A DNA stretch of 64,000 nt from Anagrus nilaparvatae (taxonomy: Eukaryota > Arthropoda > Insecta > Hymenoptera > Mymaridae): the NCBI GenBank assembly GCA_022575985.1, contig JAKSXM010000007.1:52606501-52670500 (forward strand), read 5' to 3'. Below, in pieces: positions 24,360 through 36,600 of the stretch (position 1 is the first letter of the stretch; each line of letters starts with the position of its first letter). Position numbers and translations under genes: made by a program. Below the pieces are notes generated by a model that ran no database searches, was not told the origin of the DNA, and saw only the letters and a list, made by a program, of their open reading frames with translations.

Positions 24360-25690
24360 ATCATAAATCGACACAACACATTTCATTAACTTTTTATAAA
24401 TTTTATTTTACGGCACTATTTAAATATATAATTTTGTCTTTGGTTCTTAAATTTCAGTACGTTATTTAAAAAAAAAATGATAAATAAAATATAACATTAT
24501 AAAGATGACCGACATATTAAATTAAAGTTTTATAATATGTATATAAAATTCTTCCTGGCATATTTAATATTTACATGAGTTATTATACGTGAATTTGTTA
24601 CGCGCGTAACCTTTACATTGAGTAAATTAATTTAGTTATAGGTAGGTATAATATGCAGTTATAACTTATGTACTATATTATTTATATATATACTCCCTCG
24701 CTTCCATGATTTAATTTAAATTTTTATTTTTTAATAAAGTTATTATATTTTATTTAATATATCCAGATTGGAATTTATTTTAATTAAAAAGTAACATGTT
24801 AATAAATTTTTTTTTATTTTAATTTATAATATTAATATTGAAAATATTTTATAAATTTCAATTTATTAACATGATAATTTTTAACAGTTATTAATAATTA
24901 AACTATATAAAAGTGATATGCTAAGTAAATTTTTCATTTTTTTTCTACTTTTTGTAAAAAGTGATTATGCAGATGACTTAAATCTCATAATATAACTCTA
25001 AAAATATCTCTAAAAATTTCAAACTTTAGCAACTTATTAACCTTGTACCCTTGTAAGCTTTGAAGTTATTTACCCAAAAAATTAAATTTCTTAGAATTTA
25101 GCACTTGCATCTTTCGCTAAAAAATTGTTAAATGAGTTTTCTCGAGACATAAATTACTAAAATCAAAAAATAATTGACTACCAGTACCATCAAAAATATT
25201 CTCCCAAGTCAAAAACCTTATGACATGAATCTCTGTTAAATAGTAATGAATCAAAAAAATGCCTCTTTAAAATTTCTTAAAGGCTAAAATTTATTAGACA
25301 TAAAATTATATACGATTCTTAAAATCCATTTTATGCATTTTTATGCAATATTTCATAAAAAAATAGCATTTAAATTTTTTTATTACAACCTAAAGGCTTG
25401 AACTTTGTTTTATATTAAAATAAAATTTATTTAATCCAAGACTAAATAAACAATTTGCTAAATAATAAGTATACCCATAAATATGATTTATATTATTTAA
25501 ATTTTTAGAGTTTATTGAACTCGAATAAAAAAAAAAATGCTAATAAACCACGTCAATTAAGTAAAAAAATTATAGATGTTTCTTTAAAACAAAGTAGGTA
25601 AAAAAGATTATATATAAACTTTTATTATGCATAAACTTTACTCTATATACCCATAAAAAAAATATTATTATCGTCGAGACCCCTTTAGGT
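24360..25690. other. AT-rich noncoding DNA
   Basis: Nothing recognisable. The minus-strand open frame 25570-25854 covers a slightly less AT-rich patch but has no motif. Confidence 0.45.
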
Positions 25691-25692
25691 AA

Positions 25693-25704
25693 GGAAAGAG
25701 TTAA
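25693..25704. mobile_element. Solo end of a TTAA MITE
   Basis: GGAAAGAGTTAA is identical to the terminal 12 bases of the right end of the MITE at 15,413-15,675, within a less AT-rich patch (25,680-25,720). No partner end was found within about 400 bp, so it is a truncated or chance copy. Confidence 0.3.
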
Positions 25705-25709
25705 GCCCG

Positions 25710-26885
25710 AACTGCAGATGTCAAGAATATAAAAAATAGATGATGGAGGGATGTATAAATAATAAAATAGATAATCAAAATCCGTTATGACGACTGACAC
25801 GTTGTTACTATGGCGTCTATGTCTACTATAAAAAAACGACCTAATGAATTGCAATATGCCTTAAGTGATATTAAAAAAAAATTTTTTATTTCTTTTATTT
25901 TTATTTTTAGGTCGAAAATTGTATCAAAGATGCAAATTTAAAAAAATATTAACTGAAAAACGGTAGGTAGAGCGTGTACATACTTGCGGTTTGTTATCAT
26001 TTTGAGTTTAAAAAAAAAAGAGATTATGTACTGTTATCAAAACCATAATTTAAAGTACTTAAACAAAAGTAAAATCTACATATTCAGCACTTTAGTAGGT
26101 TACTGTATTATTCTATGATATTTTCTTAGCTTTTTTTTTCTTCAAATTATATATTCATGATATTTACGGTTTTATATATATTTATATATTTTTCGATTAA
26201 AATATGTAAAATGAATATAAATATAGAATAAAAATTATTCAAAATATATACATTTTTTACCACGATAAATCGTGTATATTTATTTTTTAGTGCCTACAGG
26301 TGATTTAAAATACTTGTTTTTATTATTATATTTTTGATATACTTTTATTTTATTCGTGATGATTAAATAATTTTTTTTTAAATTAATGCTGGTATGCTAA
26401 ATTATATTGTAAATAGAAAGATTTTTTTATTTTATTGAAATATTAAAATTTTTCGAATTAATATTTTACATACTGTAATTACTTGTACTTTAGATTCTGA
26501 AGGAAATATGTGAAATTAATTTTTTTATTGAATACATTTTTAAATCAGTCATGATTTTAAAAACAGTGCAGAAATGCTATCCAGAGTATTCAGCCAACTC
26601 CAAAATGCAAATAATTAATGTATTTTAAATATCAAATTAAATTATAACCTAAATCAACAAATATTCAACTGGCTAAATTTAATAAAGTTATTAAAAAGTT
26701 TCGTATTTGTGAACAGATAATTTTAGAAATTCAAAAATGGTTTATAAAAATTCTTACTCATAATTATATACTTAGATATACAAAATTAAGAGAGTTGATA
26801 TTTCAATAAAAAATAGCCTAGACCAAGTTATATTTTATTGAAAGTTAAACTTGCATTTACTAACGTATCAGAATTCAATAAGAAA
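25710..26885. other. AT-rich noncoding DNA
   Basis: Nothing recognisable. Confidence 0.45.
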
Positions 26886-26891
26886 AATTAA

Positions 26892-27065
26892 ACTAAATTT
26901 TTATGCTATGAATTAATAAATTATATTAACAAGGAGAAGAAGAGTGCCTTAATCTTAAATAGTATTAGAACTAAATTTGAAAGAAAATTTCAAAAGAGGG
27001 CCAAAAAAGCGGCTATTGATGATTTTTTCGCAACTATCGGAACAAGAAAATTAATCGTCTACCAC
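26892..27065 (+). other. Exon-like open frame ending at a splice donor
   Basis: 58 codons without a stop end exactly at CAC|GTAAGT (donor 27066-27071), a near-ideal donor. The frame is closed by TAA immediately upstream (26889-26891) and has no early Met. It is strongly basic (Lys/Arg clusters such as Lys-Arg-Ala-Lys-Lys-Ala-Ala) followed by Asp-Asp-Phe-Phe-Ala-Thr-Ile-Gly. Composition in 26,985-27,065 is clearly less AT-rich than the flanks. No family recognised; it could be a decayed transposase or host exon. Composite-motif copy 6 lies 85 bp downstream in the opposite orientation. Confidence 0.28.
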
Positions 27066-27149
27066 GTAAGTTAAATTATGTATAACAGATTATTAAAATT
27101 CTTAATTAATATAAAAAGCAATATGAAAATTTAATATACTTTCGGCTGT

Positions 27150-27186
27150 TTATATAGTATTTAGATTCCATTTCTCTTGCGAGAAA
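27150..27186 (-). promoter_or_regulatory. Palindrome-14bp-TATA composite motif, copy 6
   Basis: On the minus strand: TTTCTCGCAAGAGAAA (27186-27171), 14 bp, TATATAA (27156-27150). The palindrome is identical to copy 1. Downstream on the minus strand it would transcribe the antisense of the exon-like frame at 26,892-27,065, though T runs would stop Pol III within ~30 nt. Confidence 0.58.
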
Positions 27187-27547
27187 AAAAGTTATGTCTA
27201 CATATATTTTTATGTATTATTGTATCAACAAAATTATCAAGTTAAAAGTCTGAAATTAAGGTTTGAAAAAAAACTATTAATAAAAATTTTAGTGTTTTTT
27301 AGTTTGATTTTTCTGAAATTTCACAATTTGTCTCTCGATTTTTCTCAATAAAATATTAACAATATACTCTAAAGTGTTTACATCAAAACACTTTTCTTAA
27401 TATCTAAACAATATGTAAAACAATACCACAAATAAAAGCCAATTTGCGGTTAGAGAAAAAACAATATTTATTTTAGTAAATACACATTACCATTATTATT
27501 AAAAATATCACGTTAAAAAATAAAAAAACCATTTTTTAAATGATCTC

Positions 27548-27860
27548 TTAATAAAATAAGTATCTTCCTTTGTGAATAAACCGGCAAAATAATGCTGTAA
27601 AGTTACTTATATATATATTAAATGTGTATGCAATACGAGATGGTTTTTCTGGACCTCGGCATGTGGCTATATAATAGTTGAATGCACGACACGATTTTCG
27701 CATGTTTTTTTTCTCTCTATAGCACAAAAGAGAAGAAAATAACGCTCGCGGTAAATACAAGAATTCATCTCATATATAATATAACATACGGTTAACTAGG
27801 AGGAAAAGTCACTCGGCATTTAAGTAAGACGTGACCGCGTGTACATACGTTATGCAATCT
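27548..27860. other. GC-elevated island, possible promoter or exon
   Basis: Less AT-rich patches (27,640-27,700, 27,740-27,760 and 27,810-27,845) surround a GGCTATATAATAG box near 27,666. A 70-codon minus-strand open frame (27760-27548) includes Cys-Arg-Gly-Pro-Glu-Lys-Pro-Ser-Arg and runs into a GTAACT near the end. No family is recognised. It could be a core promoter or a conserved exon. Confidence 0.2.
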
Positions 27861-27869
27861 TTATATTGA

Positions 27870-28895
27870 AAATAAGAGAAAGAAAAGTTTTTAACTTATA
27901 TAGTACTTCTCAATTACGCTTATTTTTTTGCGGCTTAATCGCGTTATGTATTATAATAATAAATAAATGTAATCTTGACCTTATAATAATATTTATTTTA
28001 TATCTTTTCATCCTGGTAACTTAAGCTGTCAATCATTTTAAAGTATCAGTTAAATGATATATAATGATCGTTTTATTGAATCTTTTAATAATCGCGTAGT
28101 TAGTCAATATTCATCTTAATAGATTTTATATAGAAAGATTGGTGAGAAAATATTATTTAATTTTTACTTGCCCTTGTTCTCTTCAGTTAAACAAGAATTT
28201 TATAAAATATTATGTGAATAAATGTTATTATAAAAAAATAATAGTTTAGTGACTTTTTGACCTTGTTATAATCACTGACCCTGTATTTAATTTATTTAAT
28301 AAAGATGTAGCTTGACATGTAATGATTTCAATTAAAATGTTCCTCGTACTTGAACAGAAGTAAGTTATGTTTATATTTTTTTAATAAAAAATAAATTGCT
28401 TCAATTATTGTCTTATTTAGATCGATATCTATGTGGATAAATGTAGGCTACACATTCACTTTCTTGATCTCAATTAACTTACTTGCTTGTAATCTCTAGT
28501 TGTTTTTCTAAATTTTATCGTTTTCAAGGAAGGTAATAATTGAAATTGAGTTTTTTTTGCTATATATTATATCTTTACTACTTTTTTTGTAGTAAGTTTA
28601 TGATGGTTTTTAGAATAAATTTTTGTGCCCATTTTTATAGATCCTGAGCTTTCATACCAATTTACTGTTTTTAGACTAAATTTAGTAATTTCTCTAGAAA
28701 AAAACGTTACACATGGCTTTTTAGTGGGCTATTAAAGGAGTCATGGGGCCATGCAAGTTCTTTGATGGAAAAAAAACTTGGAGTTATTGAAGCCTTTATG
28801 CTCCAATAATATATAACTTTTAGAACGATTTGAATATTCAATTTTAATATTTGCAATTCAATCAAGAATAATCGATAACTACACCTTAAGGAAAA
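27870..28895. other. AT-rich noncoding DNA
   Basis: Nothing recognisable. The minus-strand open frame 28707-28904 has no motif. Confidence 0.45.
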
Positions 28896-28906
28896 GATAT
28901 GCAATA

Positions 28907-29548
28907 GGGGACTTGCATCAAAAATTTTATGCGTATTTTTAAAAAATTTGATATTTATAGAAACTTTTTATTTTTTTATTTTTTTAAAATTATGTTTGTT
29001 TAATTTTTTATTAATTATTAAAAACTAAACGAAAATTTGAAATTTTATCACGTGATTTAAAAAAACTGTGACGTCACAACACCTCTTGGATTGCTCTGTC
29101 TCTTTTCCTCTTATTTATGTTTTGAAAAGTGTTAGTAAATAAACGTAACCTGTACCTAATTACATTAATTTTATTTTGGACTAGTTTATAAAAAGATTTT
29201 ATTCTAAAAAGTTATTAAAATTATTAGCTAATGAATGAAATAATATTAAAAAAACAAAATTTTTCCGATTAATTGCATTTACAGTAAGGAAAGTTCTTAC
29301 AATAATATTATTCTTACATGTGTGCGTTAGAATCTGTGTATTTCTTAAAGGGTGTTATGACGTCATATCACGTGACCGCGCTTGTGAATTCTTTTCGAAT
29401 TTGCGTTTTTTTTTTCGAGTTTTTAATTAAAATTTATGAAAAAAATAAATTATTTCATTAAAAATTATTTATAAAAATGGAAAGTACGCAACTTAATGAA
29501 GATATTGGTGTATAATTTATTTATAAATTTGATTACATGCAAGTCCCC
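28907..29548. mobile_element. Palindromic TA-flanked MITE with CRE and E-box sites in both arms
   Basis: Outer inverted ends GGGGACTTGCAT (28907-28918) and ATGCAAGTCCCC (29537-29548) are flanked by TA on both sides, as in Tc1/mariner-type insertions. The arms match again internally. GTGACGTCAC and a nearby TCACGTGA in the left arm (29,049-29,080) pair with ATGACGTCAT and TCACGTGA in the right arm (29,355-29,375), each next to a GGTGTT/AACACC phrase. Length is 642 bp with no coding capacity. The inner match supports a long foldback structure rather than two chance short repeats. Confidence 0.75.
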
Positions 29549-29554
29549 TATTAG

Positions 29555-31590
29555 ATAAATATTTACTGAATTTTAAAACATCTTCGAAGCAGAAAATGCA
29601 ATAAAATTCATTTATTTGTAATTATATTGTTTTTATGACCATAAAATATTTTTATTAGAATTGTACTAAGAAACACAAAATAAGAATAAGCAAAACTTGA
29701 GATTTATGCTATATTTTTTCTCTAATAACCAAGAATTTATAGTTTAATAGTTACAATGAATTGATTTTAAATGCTTTTTATTTTTTTGCTAAATTTTTTT
29801 TTTTCAACCCTTTTGCAAAGAAGTTTTTGATGAAAAATTTTTTACAAGATAATAAATTTTTTATTGTAAGGAATTTCATTTGTGAGAAATTGAAAGTCAT
29901 TTCACACGTAACAGACTATTGAGATAAAATTTAAACGATAAAAAATAAATTGTCACAAAGTTATAAATATAAAATAACACAGCATAAAAATTCTCATGAT
30001 TTAACAACGAAATTAAAATATTGACCTTAACAAAAATCTGATACAGATATAAATTATTTTAAATTGTTTATCATAAATTAATTTCATTATAAAAAAAATA
30101 TTCAAGGTCACAAAAAAAAATGTATCAAAAATAAAAATCAACATGCAATAAAATAAATCTTAAATCAACAAATATTAAGACGACAAAAAAAAAATATGGA
30201 TTTCCTGTAATTAAAGTAAATTTTTATATATAATGGACATTAATTCGGTCACCATATAGTGTGATTTTATATATAAAATAATAAGATCATCATCAAAGAG
30301 AGAATAGAATAAAATTGCACACGTCATGCAATCGAGTAATAAAGTCACATACGTGAAAGTGAAATAATTTATATATATGAACTTAGGGTATATATATGTA
30401 AGTGAAAAACGCGTTGTTGCGAATCCATAAGACTGTGACAACGACACGTCTCGACGATCACGTTTTTATTATTATTGAAGTCCAACTCTTTATTATAAAA
30501 TATTATAAATGTTTATAAAAGGTCAATGTACAGAGATATGCACCCGAGAGATAACTTTGAATTCTTTAAAATAAGTTCACACAGAGAAAATTTATTTAGT
30601 ATAAATTTAAATGTCTCCGCCTCTTAAAAATCATTTTGATTGCTGTCCAAAACCACAAAAATGTATATAAAAAAAAACAAATCAACGTCTCTCTAAGGAG
30701 AGAGGAAGTGAAAAACAACATCTGCATATATGTAATTGTTAAAATTTGTAGGCGTCATATTATTATGCAAGAGAAAATTTTTTAATTATATAATACTTTT
30801 TATACAAGACATTGATATTTTTGAAATAATTATATATAATAAAAATAAATTTTTTTTGGTTTTGTACTTCATTATATAATTATATTTATCTAAATATTTT
30901 TTTTAGAAAATATTTTTTAAATCACACCTTCTTAAACGTGAGAAAAATTATGACACACGTATCTATGTGTGTGTGTGTGTATAAAAAATTTTGTATATTT
31001 TTTTACGAGTCACGAGATAATAACTTCTTGTTAAGTAAATAGTCATAATATGTTTAATTTTTTATCCTTCTAGCGTTAAAAAAATTATTTTTTTATACAC
31101 GATGGTTAAGATCAACACTTATATTTTGATAGATATTACTTGTGTTTGAAAACATTTTTTTTGCGGAAATATAAAATTAAGTTTAGATTCTATAAATTTA
31201 AGTTTATTATTTTACTATAAAAATTGTGTAGATAAGTGCATACGTAGTGAATACTAACAACCCCATTTTTAACATACCGGTATATTTCTCCAAGTGTGTG
31301 TGTACATACAATTTAATAATACACATTTTCTGATTCATCTCAAACATGAAAAAATCAAGATGTATTTATATGAAATTGTATAAATGTATGTAATTTCAAA
31401 AAAAAGGATTATTCATGGTATAATCTAAAGTAAAGATGTTTAAATTTGAAAATTGAATTTTAACACGTTCGACGCGGTAGGTCAAGTTTATTTTATGTTT
31501 ACTAATTTTATAATGTGCTAAATATAGTACCAATTTTAGTTTTGTAGTATTTTTGAATTTATTTTAATATGATGATTATTTAAGATGGTT
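29555..31590. other. AT-rich noncoding DNA
   Basis: Only a (GT)n run (30,965-30,981) and a slightly GC-elevated spot near 30,410-30,460 stand out. The minus-strand open frame 30211-30447 has no motif. Confidence 0.5.
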
Positions 31591-31785
31591 AAGACAGCTA
31601 ACAATAACTCTCTGTTTTTTTTATAAAATCTAAATCACAAAAAAATTCATAACTATTATGTTCCATTTTGATCTCCGCAAAAAATTTTGATTATTAAAAT
31701 AAACTTTTTGATTAAAACAAAAATTATTTTTACATTCTTATTCCAGAATGCTTTCAAAATAATGACTTTTTCTAAAAATTAGAAT

Positions 31786-32236
31786 ACCGGGTATAATACT
31801 GGAAGGTAGTATGAGCGCACAAGGTGGTGCCTAAGAAGACCCAAGCAACAGCTTGATTCGGTTCTACTATTTGAAGGACCAGAGGTCAACGAAGTTGGCC
31901 TTGATGATGAAGGCAAGAAGGAACAAAATGTGGAAAGATATCTCCGGAAATTAAAGAAATACAATAGGGCGTGCATCGAAAAGAGAAGGATATAACTCAG
32001 ATGAGCGATTCAATCAAAGTACAGAGAACTGTATTAGGACTGTCAAAAAAGTCATAGCTCAGTTCGAAAAATATCTAGCCAGGCTGAAGAAAATTTTCGA
32101 ACTGCAGCAGGAGGATTTAAACAAAGCCCATGGAAAACTATAATCCGATATTCTTATACAGGAAGCATCAGGGATCCTGACTGAAAAAGAAAAGAAGAGG
32201 GCTTGGACTCCGTCACAAAGCTCACCCAAATAATCC
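31786..32236 (+). pseudogene. Decayed coding sequence in tandem unit A, unknown family
   Basis: This block is much less AT-rich than the surroundings and starts right after the shared TTCCAG...AATACC segment. A frame from ~31,792 has an early TAG (31,807-31,809), then ~56 codons (Arg-Arg-Pro-Lys-Gln-Gln ... Leu-Phe-Glu-Gly-Pro-Glu-Val) to a TAA near 31,992. A shifted frame continues from there with a Lys/Glu/Leu-rich, coiled-coil-like stretch (Val-Ala/Ile-Ala-Gln-Phe-Glu-Lys ... Phe-Glu-Leu-Gln-Gln-Glu-Asp-Leu), meets a TAA at ~32,140, and resumes to end Ser-Gln-Ser-Ser-Pro-Lys-stop at ~32,234. One frameshift and two in-frame stops make it non-functional. A charged coiled-coil protein of ~150 residues resembles retroelement gag/ORF1-type proteins in character only; no domain is recognised. 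Confidence 0.5.
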
Positions 32237-32712
32237 AGTAATTTGTAACAATTTTTTATATAAAACTATTTTATATAAAAAAATTTTGAATAATAAAATT
32301 TTCTTTTTAGTTTTTAAGAAACAAAGTGGTTTAGAATTCTAAAAATAATAATTCTAATTCAATAATAATAATTATTTGAAGAGTTAAAAAAACATACTAA
32401 TTGCAATAATAAAATATTCCAAGCAAATAATTTAATAATTTTTTAAGTTAACTTAAATTTTTTGAATAAAACAAAAATTATTTTAACATTTTAATTCCAG
32501 AATGCTTTCAAAATAATAACTTTTTCTAAAAATTAGAATGCCATGTCGAGCAAACTAAGTCGTTAAATGAAATCAACAATGTAGCAAAAATAAATAAATT
32601 TTTTCTCACGTATAAAATATTAATTAAGAATAATAAATAATCAAGTAATTTATAACCATTTTTATATAAAAGTAGAATACCAAAAATTTAATAATTTAAT
32701 TCTTCTAGCGTT

Positions 32713-32749
32713 TTATATATTATATGAAAAAATTTTCGCTTGCGAGAAT
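32713..32749 (-). promoter_or_regulatory. Palindrome-14bp-TATA composite motif, copy 7
   Basis: On the minus strand: ATTCTCGCAAGCGAAA (32749-32734), 14 bp, TATATAA (32719-32713). It lies inside tandem unit B, pointing back over the unit's exon fragment. Copies 7 and 8 are related by the tandem duplication, so they count as one independent occurrence. Confidence 0.5.
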
Positions 32750-33230
32750 TAGCGACATCTAGCATCTTAAAAATATATGAAGAGTGTTTATAAGCTAACT
32801 ATAAGAAACTGCCAATTGCTAGTATAATTTAAAAAAAGTATGTGTTTTTTAATTGTTCAAATTGGGAACTTTTATACATGCAATTTTAGCTATCAATAAG
32901 TCACCGTTTTTTATAAAATCCACATTCCAAAAAAATTAATAACATTATGTTCAATTTCGATCTGGGTAAAAAATTTTGAATAATAAAATATTTGTTTTTA
33001 ATTTTTAAGAAACAAAGTTGTTTAGAATTCTAAAATCAACAATTCTTATTCAATAATAATAATTATTTGAAGAGTTAAAAAAAGACACTAATAGTAACAA
33101 AATTATTCCAAGCAAATAATTTTATATTTTTAAAATAAACTTAAATTTTTTGAATAAAACAAACATTATTTTTACATTCTAATTCCAGAATGCTTTCAAA
33201 ATAATGACTTTTTCTAAAAATTAGAATACC

Positions 33231-33335
33231 ATGTCGAGCAAGCTAAGTCACCCATCACGTAAGGCACCGATGGGGGACACCGAAAATAGTAATTTAGCAA
33301 AAATAAATAGTTTTTTCTCATGTATAAAATATTAA
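33231..33335 (+). other. Small open frame in tandem unit C (N-terminal exon fragment)
   Basis: An ATG just after the acceptor-like TTCCAG block opens 34 codons beginning Met-Ser-Ser-Lys-Leu-Ser-His-Pro-Ser-Arg-Lys, ending TAA at 33333-33335. Unit B has the same start but stops after seven codons (Met-Ser-Ser-Lys-Leu-Ser-Arg); unit A lacks it. The first ~16 codons are less AT-rich. It may be the beginning of the protein whose later part survives in unit A; this is inference. Confidence 0.3.
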
Positions 33336-33424
33336 CTAAAAATAATAAATAATCCAGTAATTTATAACCATTTTTATATAAAAGTAAAATACCAAAAATT
33401 TAATAATTCATTTCTTCTATCGTT

Positions 33425-33461
33425 TTATATATTATATGAAAAAATTTTCTCTTGCGAGAAT
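33425..33461 (-). promoter_or_regulatory. Palindrome-14bp-TATA composite motif, copy 8
   Basis: On the minus strand: ATTCTCGCAAGAGAAA (33461-33446), 14 bp, TATATAA (33431-33425), in tandem unit C. Relative to copy 7 the right arm keeps GAGAAA. Confidence 0.5.
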
Positions 33462-33609
33462 TAGCGACATCTATCATCTTACAAATAAATTCAGATTATT
33501 TATAGGATAACTATATAAACAACAGTCAGTTGCTAGTATAATTTTAAAAATTTATGTGCCGCCTTTTTAATTGTTCAAATTGGAAACTTTTATACAAGAA
33601 ATACCTGTA

Positions 33610-36600
33610 AAAAAAGACATAAAATTTTCCATGTTTCTAACAACTTTTCAATTTGTGTCATCACGTACTTAGTACATTCAAAGACAAGTAAATTTTCCAG
33701 CAAATTTTAAAAATAACGTATTATAAATGAGTGTAAAATTACTCATATATATACATAAAAGTATAAATAGGCATAAATAGGTATGTAAAAGTTCGTGTTT
33801 GCTCAAGGGCTAACGTAATAGTACATAAATATATAAAGCTCAGATCAACGCGAATTTATCTGATTTTCTTGGGAGGTGCTATATATATACGCTTAACGAA
33901 TCACTAAATGTTTATTTTACCTAAGTATATTATCTTATAATTCAAAGATATATAAATTATAGTATGCAGTTCTAGATGCAATTTAAAAAATATTTTTTTT
34001 TTGTTTGATTGATCTGTTGGAAATTATACATTTTGAATAAGAAATATTTTTTTATTTTATTTTATTGCTTTTTAATCAGTTATAAATGTTTTTTAAGGGT
34101 TGTTTTAAATATGATAAATGTAGTTTATTGTTTTGATAAATTTTATTTCTCATATTTAACACCCTGAATTATTATTTATACTCTTTTAAAGATCTTATTA
34201 GATTTATCAATATTTATTTATGTATACAGTAAAGCATGAATCCGGTACGCTGAATCTATAGAAATATTGTAATTAATTACCTTTTTTTATTTATAAGATT
34301 CAATTAATTATTTGTATTTTTTTAATTAAATATTTAAAATTATGCAATTTGAGTAATTGCAATTTTTTTTATTCAAAATGAATTGTTTTTATGGATTATT
34401 AAGTATTAAATTAACTTTGAAAAATTTTATTTATGGAATTTTTACAGTTTTATCTTCTGGGCACCATTAACAAGTGATTATTGAGTTATAATGTTTAGAA
34501 TCTTATTTTCTGATGTTATTTGGTGCAAAGGTGGATAAATTTTTAAAAATCGCAATTGTCTCTTTTAAAATATATTACAAAAAAAACAATGTATTTTAAA
34601 TGGGAAAATTGCAATTTTAAAAAATTTTTTTTAAAATATAAGACGTACTGGGAAATAACGTGACAAATAAAAGTTGTAAATTTTAGGTGTCGTAACTATA
34701 AATGGCCAAAATAACTATAAATTAAGAAATACAATTTAAAAAATTTACTTTATAGCCTCTTTCAAAGGTGTTGGGGTAGAGGATATTAACTTAAACATTA
34801 CAATTTTAAAATTCATCAAGTTTTTTATCTAAATCTGTCTTAATCACCATTTAAAAAAAATGATTTATTTTAGGCTCCAAGTAAGGTAAAACCTACAAGC
34901 TTCACCGAGAAATTTAAAAAAATAAAAAAACTTCTAAAAAAATTTAAGAATTTTATCTAAAAATTTGATTTTTAAAACACACATTTCCTTGTACAATTTT
35001 TATAATCTTACAAAAAAAATAAAAAAAACTTTCTTCTTATCAAGTTCATAATCCTGTTACATCATCAATTAATCTCTTTGCATATATACTGATCTTTAAT
35101 TTTTCTTAACATTATACAGTTATTATAACACATTTTGTTTTTAAAAAATGTGTTTCTGTAAAAAGACTAGAATATATTTTTCTTCATAAGCAATTATCTT
35201 AATACATTTTAAAAACATTTTTCTTAGAAAATTGAAATTCATATATAAGCAAAAATTAATATTTTTTAATAACAAGTTCTAATGATACAGAAATAAAAAT
35301 TAAATATATATCATTGACTGTACATTTTGTTTAGTTCGAAATTACATAATTAGAGTTAATATTTATGTACATAAACTATAAATTTACTTATTATTCATTG
35401 AATTAGATAAAAAAAAATTTTTTTTACTATTTACATATTTATAATAATAAGGTCTTTTAAAATCATAGGAAAATATAAAGCTCACGGTTTAGATCATAAA
35501 AATTCTTTATATTTAAGTTTAAATTATTGCTCTAAGTATATATAAATGTAAATGATATATATGTGAGTTATAGTACTTGTTGATGTGTAAATTTTAATAT
35601 TAGAGTATAAAATAGAACATAAAAGTTTTTAGTCCGTTAAATAACCATATTATGTTTAGAGGTGAATTTTAGGTACTTTAGAGCAGAAATTAGAAAATTA
35701 AACTGGAATTTATAGGGTCTAATTTGTCGAATAATTCTTAAAAATTCAATTTTTTATGAGTTCAAAGCTTACTTATTTTATGAAACTCTTGGTTAGAAGT
35801 ACATAAAAGTTATATTCCTGGTAAACGATCTTTTATTTTCCTATATAATTTTTATGCCCAAGCTTTCTGTATTATAAACTTTTTATATCCTTTCAAAGTA
35901 TTCTATGCATCTTTTGATATTAAAAATAAGGGTTATTAGTTACTTTGTTAAAAAAAAATGACTTGCATTATAATAGATTCATTCAATAATTGATTTATTT
36001 AAAATTATGTATGATGCAGCAGATATTTGGTTGTTTTGTAAAAAGATTTTGGTGGAGGTGTGGATCTTTGACAATTGAAAAATATTTTTTTTTTTCATTT
36101 TTATAATTTATTATGCTTATTCGAATTAAAGTGTGAATTAAATTCGATTTAAGAAAAAATATTTTTATTTTTAGTTTGGACACTAATATTATTATAACTG
36201 GGTCCTGAATTCTTGAAATTTTTCAGTAATCTTTGTTACACAGAAAAGGTGAATGGCTAAAAAATATGTTAAGGCTTTTTTTTATTTTAGTTATTAATCA
36301 TTTACTGTTCATAATTGGGAACAAAAAAAGACTTTTTATTACCTAAATTAAAATAAGTAAATTCAAAATTATGAGTTTCTAAACTCAAGACTCACATTAG
36401 TCATACTAAAAATTCAAAATTATTTCTAAAGAATTTTCAACATTATCAGTATTATTCTAATAATAAAACAATTAAGTTTAAATTTATCCCTTACTCATTG
36501 CAAATATCTTATTTCCAATACAAAAATTCTTTCCTTTAATTTAACTATTCCATTTTTTATTACAAATTTATATTAATAGCTTCTATTTTTTATAATATTG

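Larger units (their letters stand above)
31600..33600 (+). repeat. Three-unit tandem array (~0.7 kb units) carrying exon fragments
   Basis: The block TTCCAGAATGCTTTCAAAAT and the following ~28 bases (to ...AATTAGAATACC) occur at 31,741, 32,495 and 33,183, i.e. spacings of 754 and 688 bp. Preceding AT-rich sequence (TTTGAATAAAACAAAAATTA and AAGAAACAAAGTNGTTTAGA blocks) and following sequence (AATAATCCAGTAATTTATAACC) are shared as well. Units B and C also share TTTTATATATTATATG and the TTGCGAGAATTAGCGACATC block; unit A instead carries ~450 bp of coding-like sequence. This looks like local duplication of a retroelement- or gene-derived segment followed by differential deletion. Confidence 0.8.
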
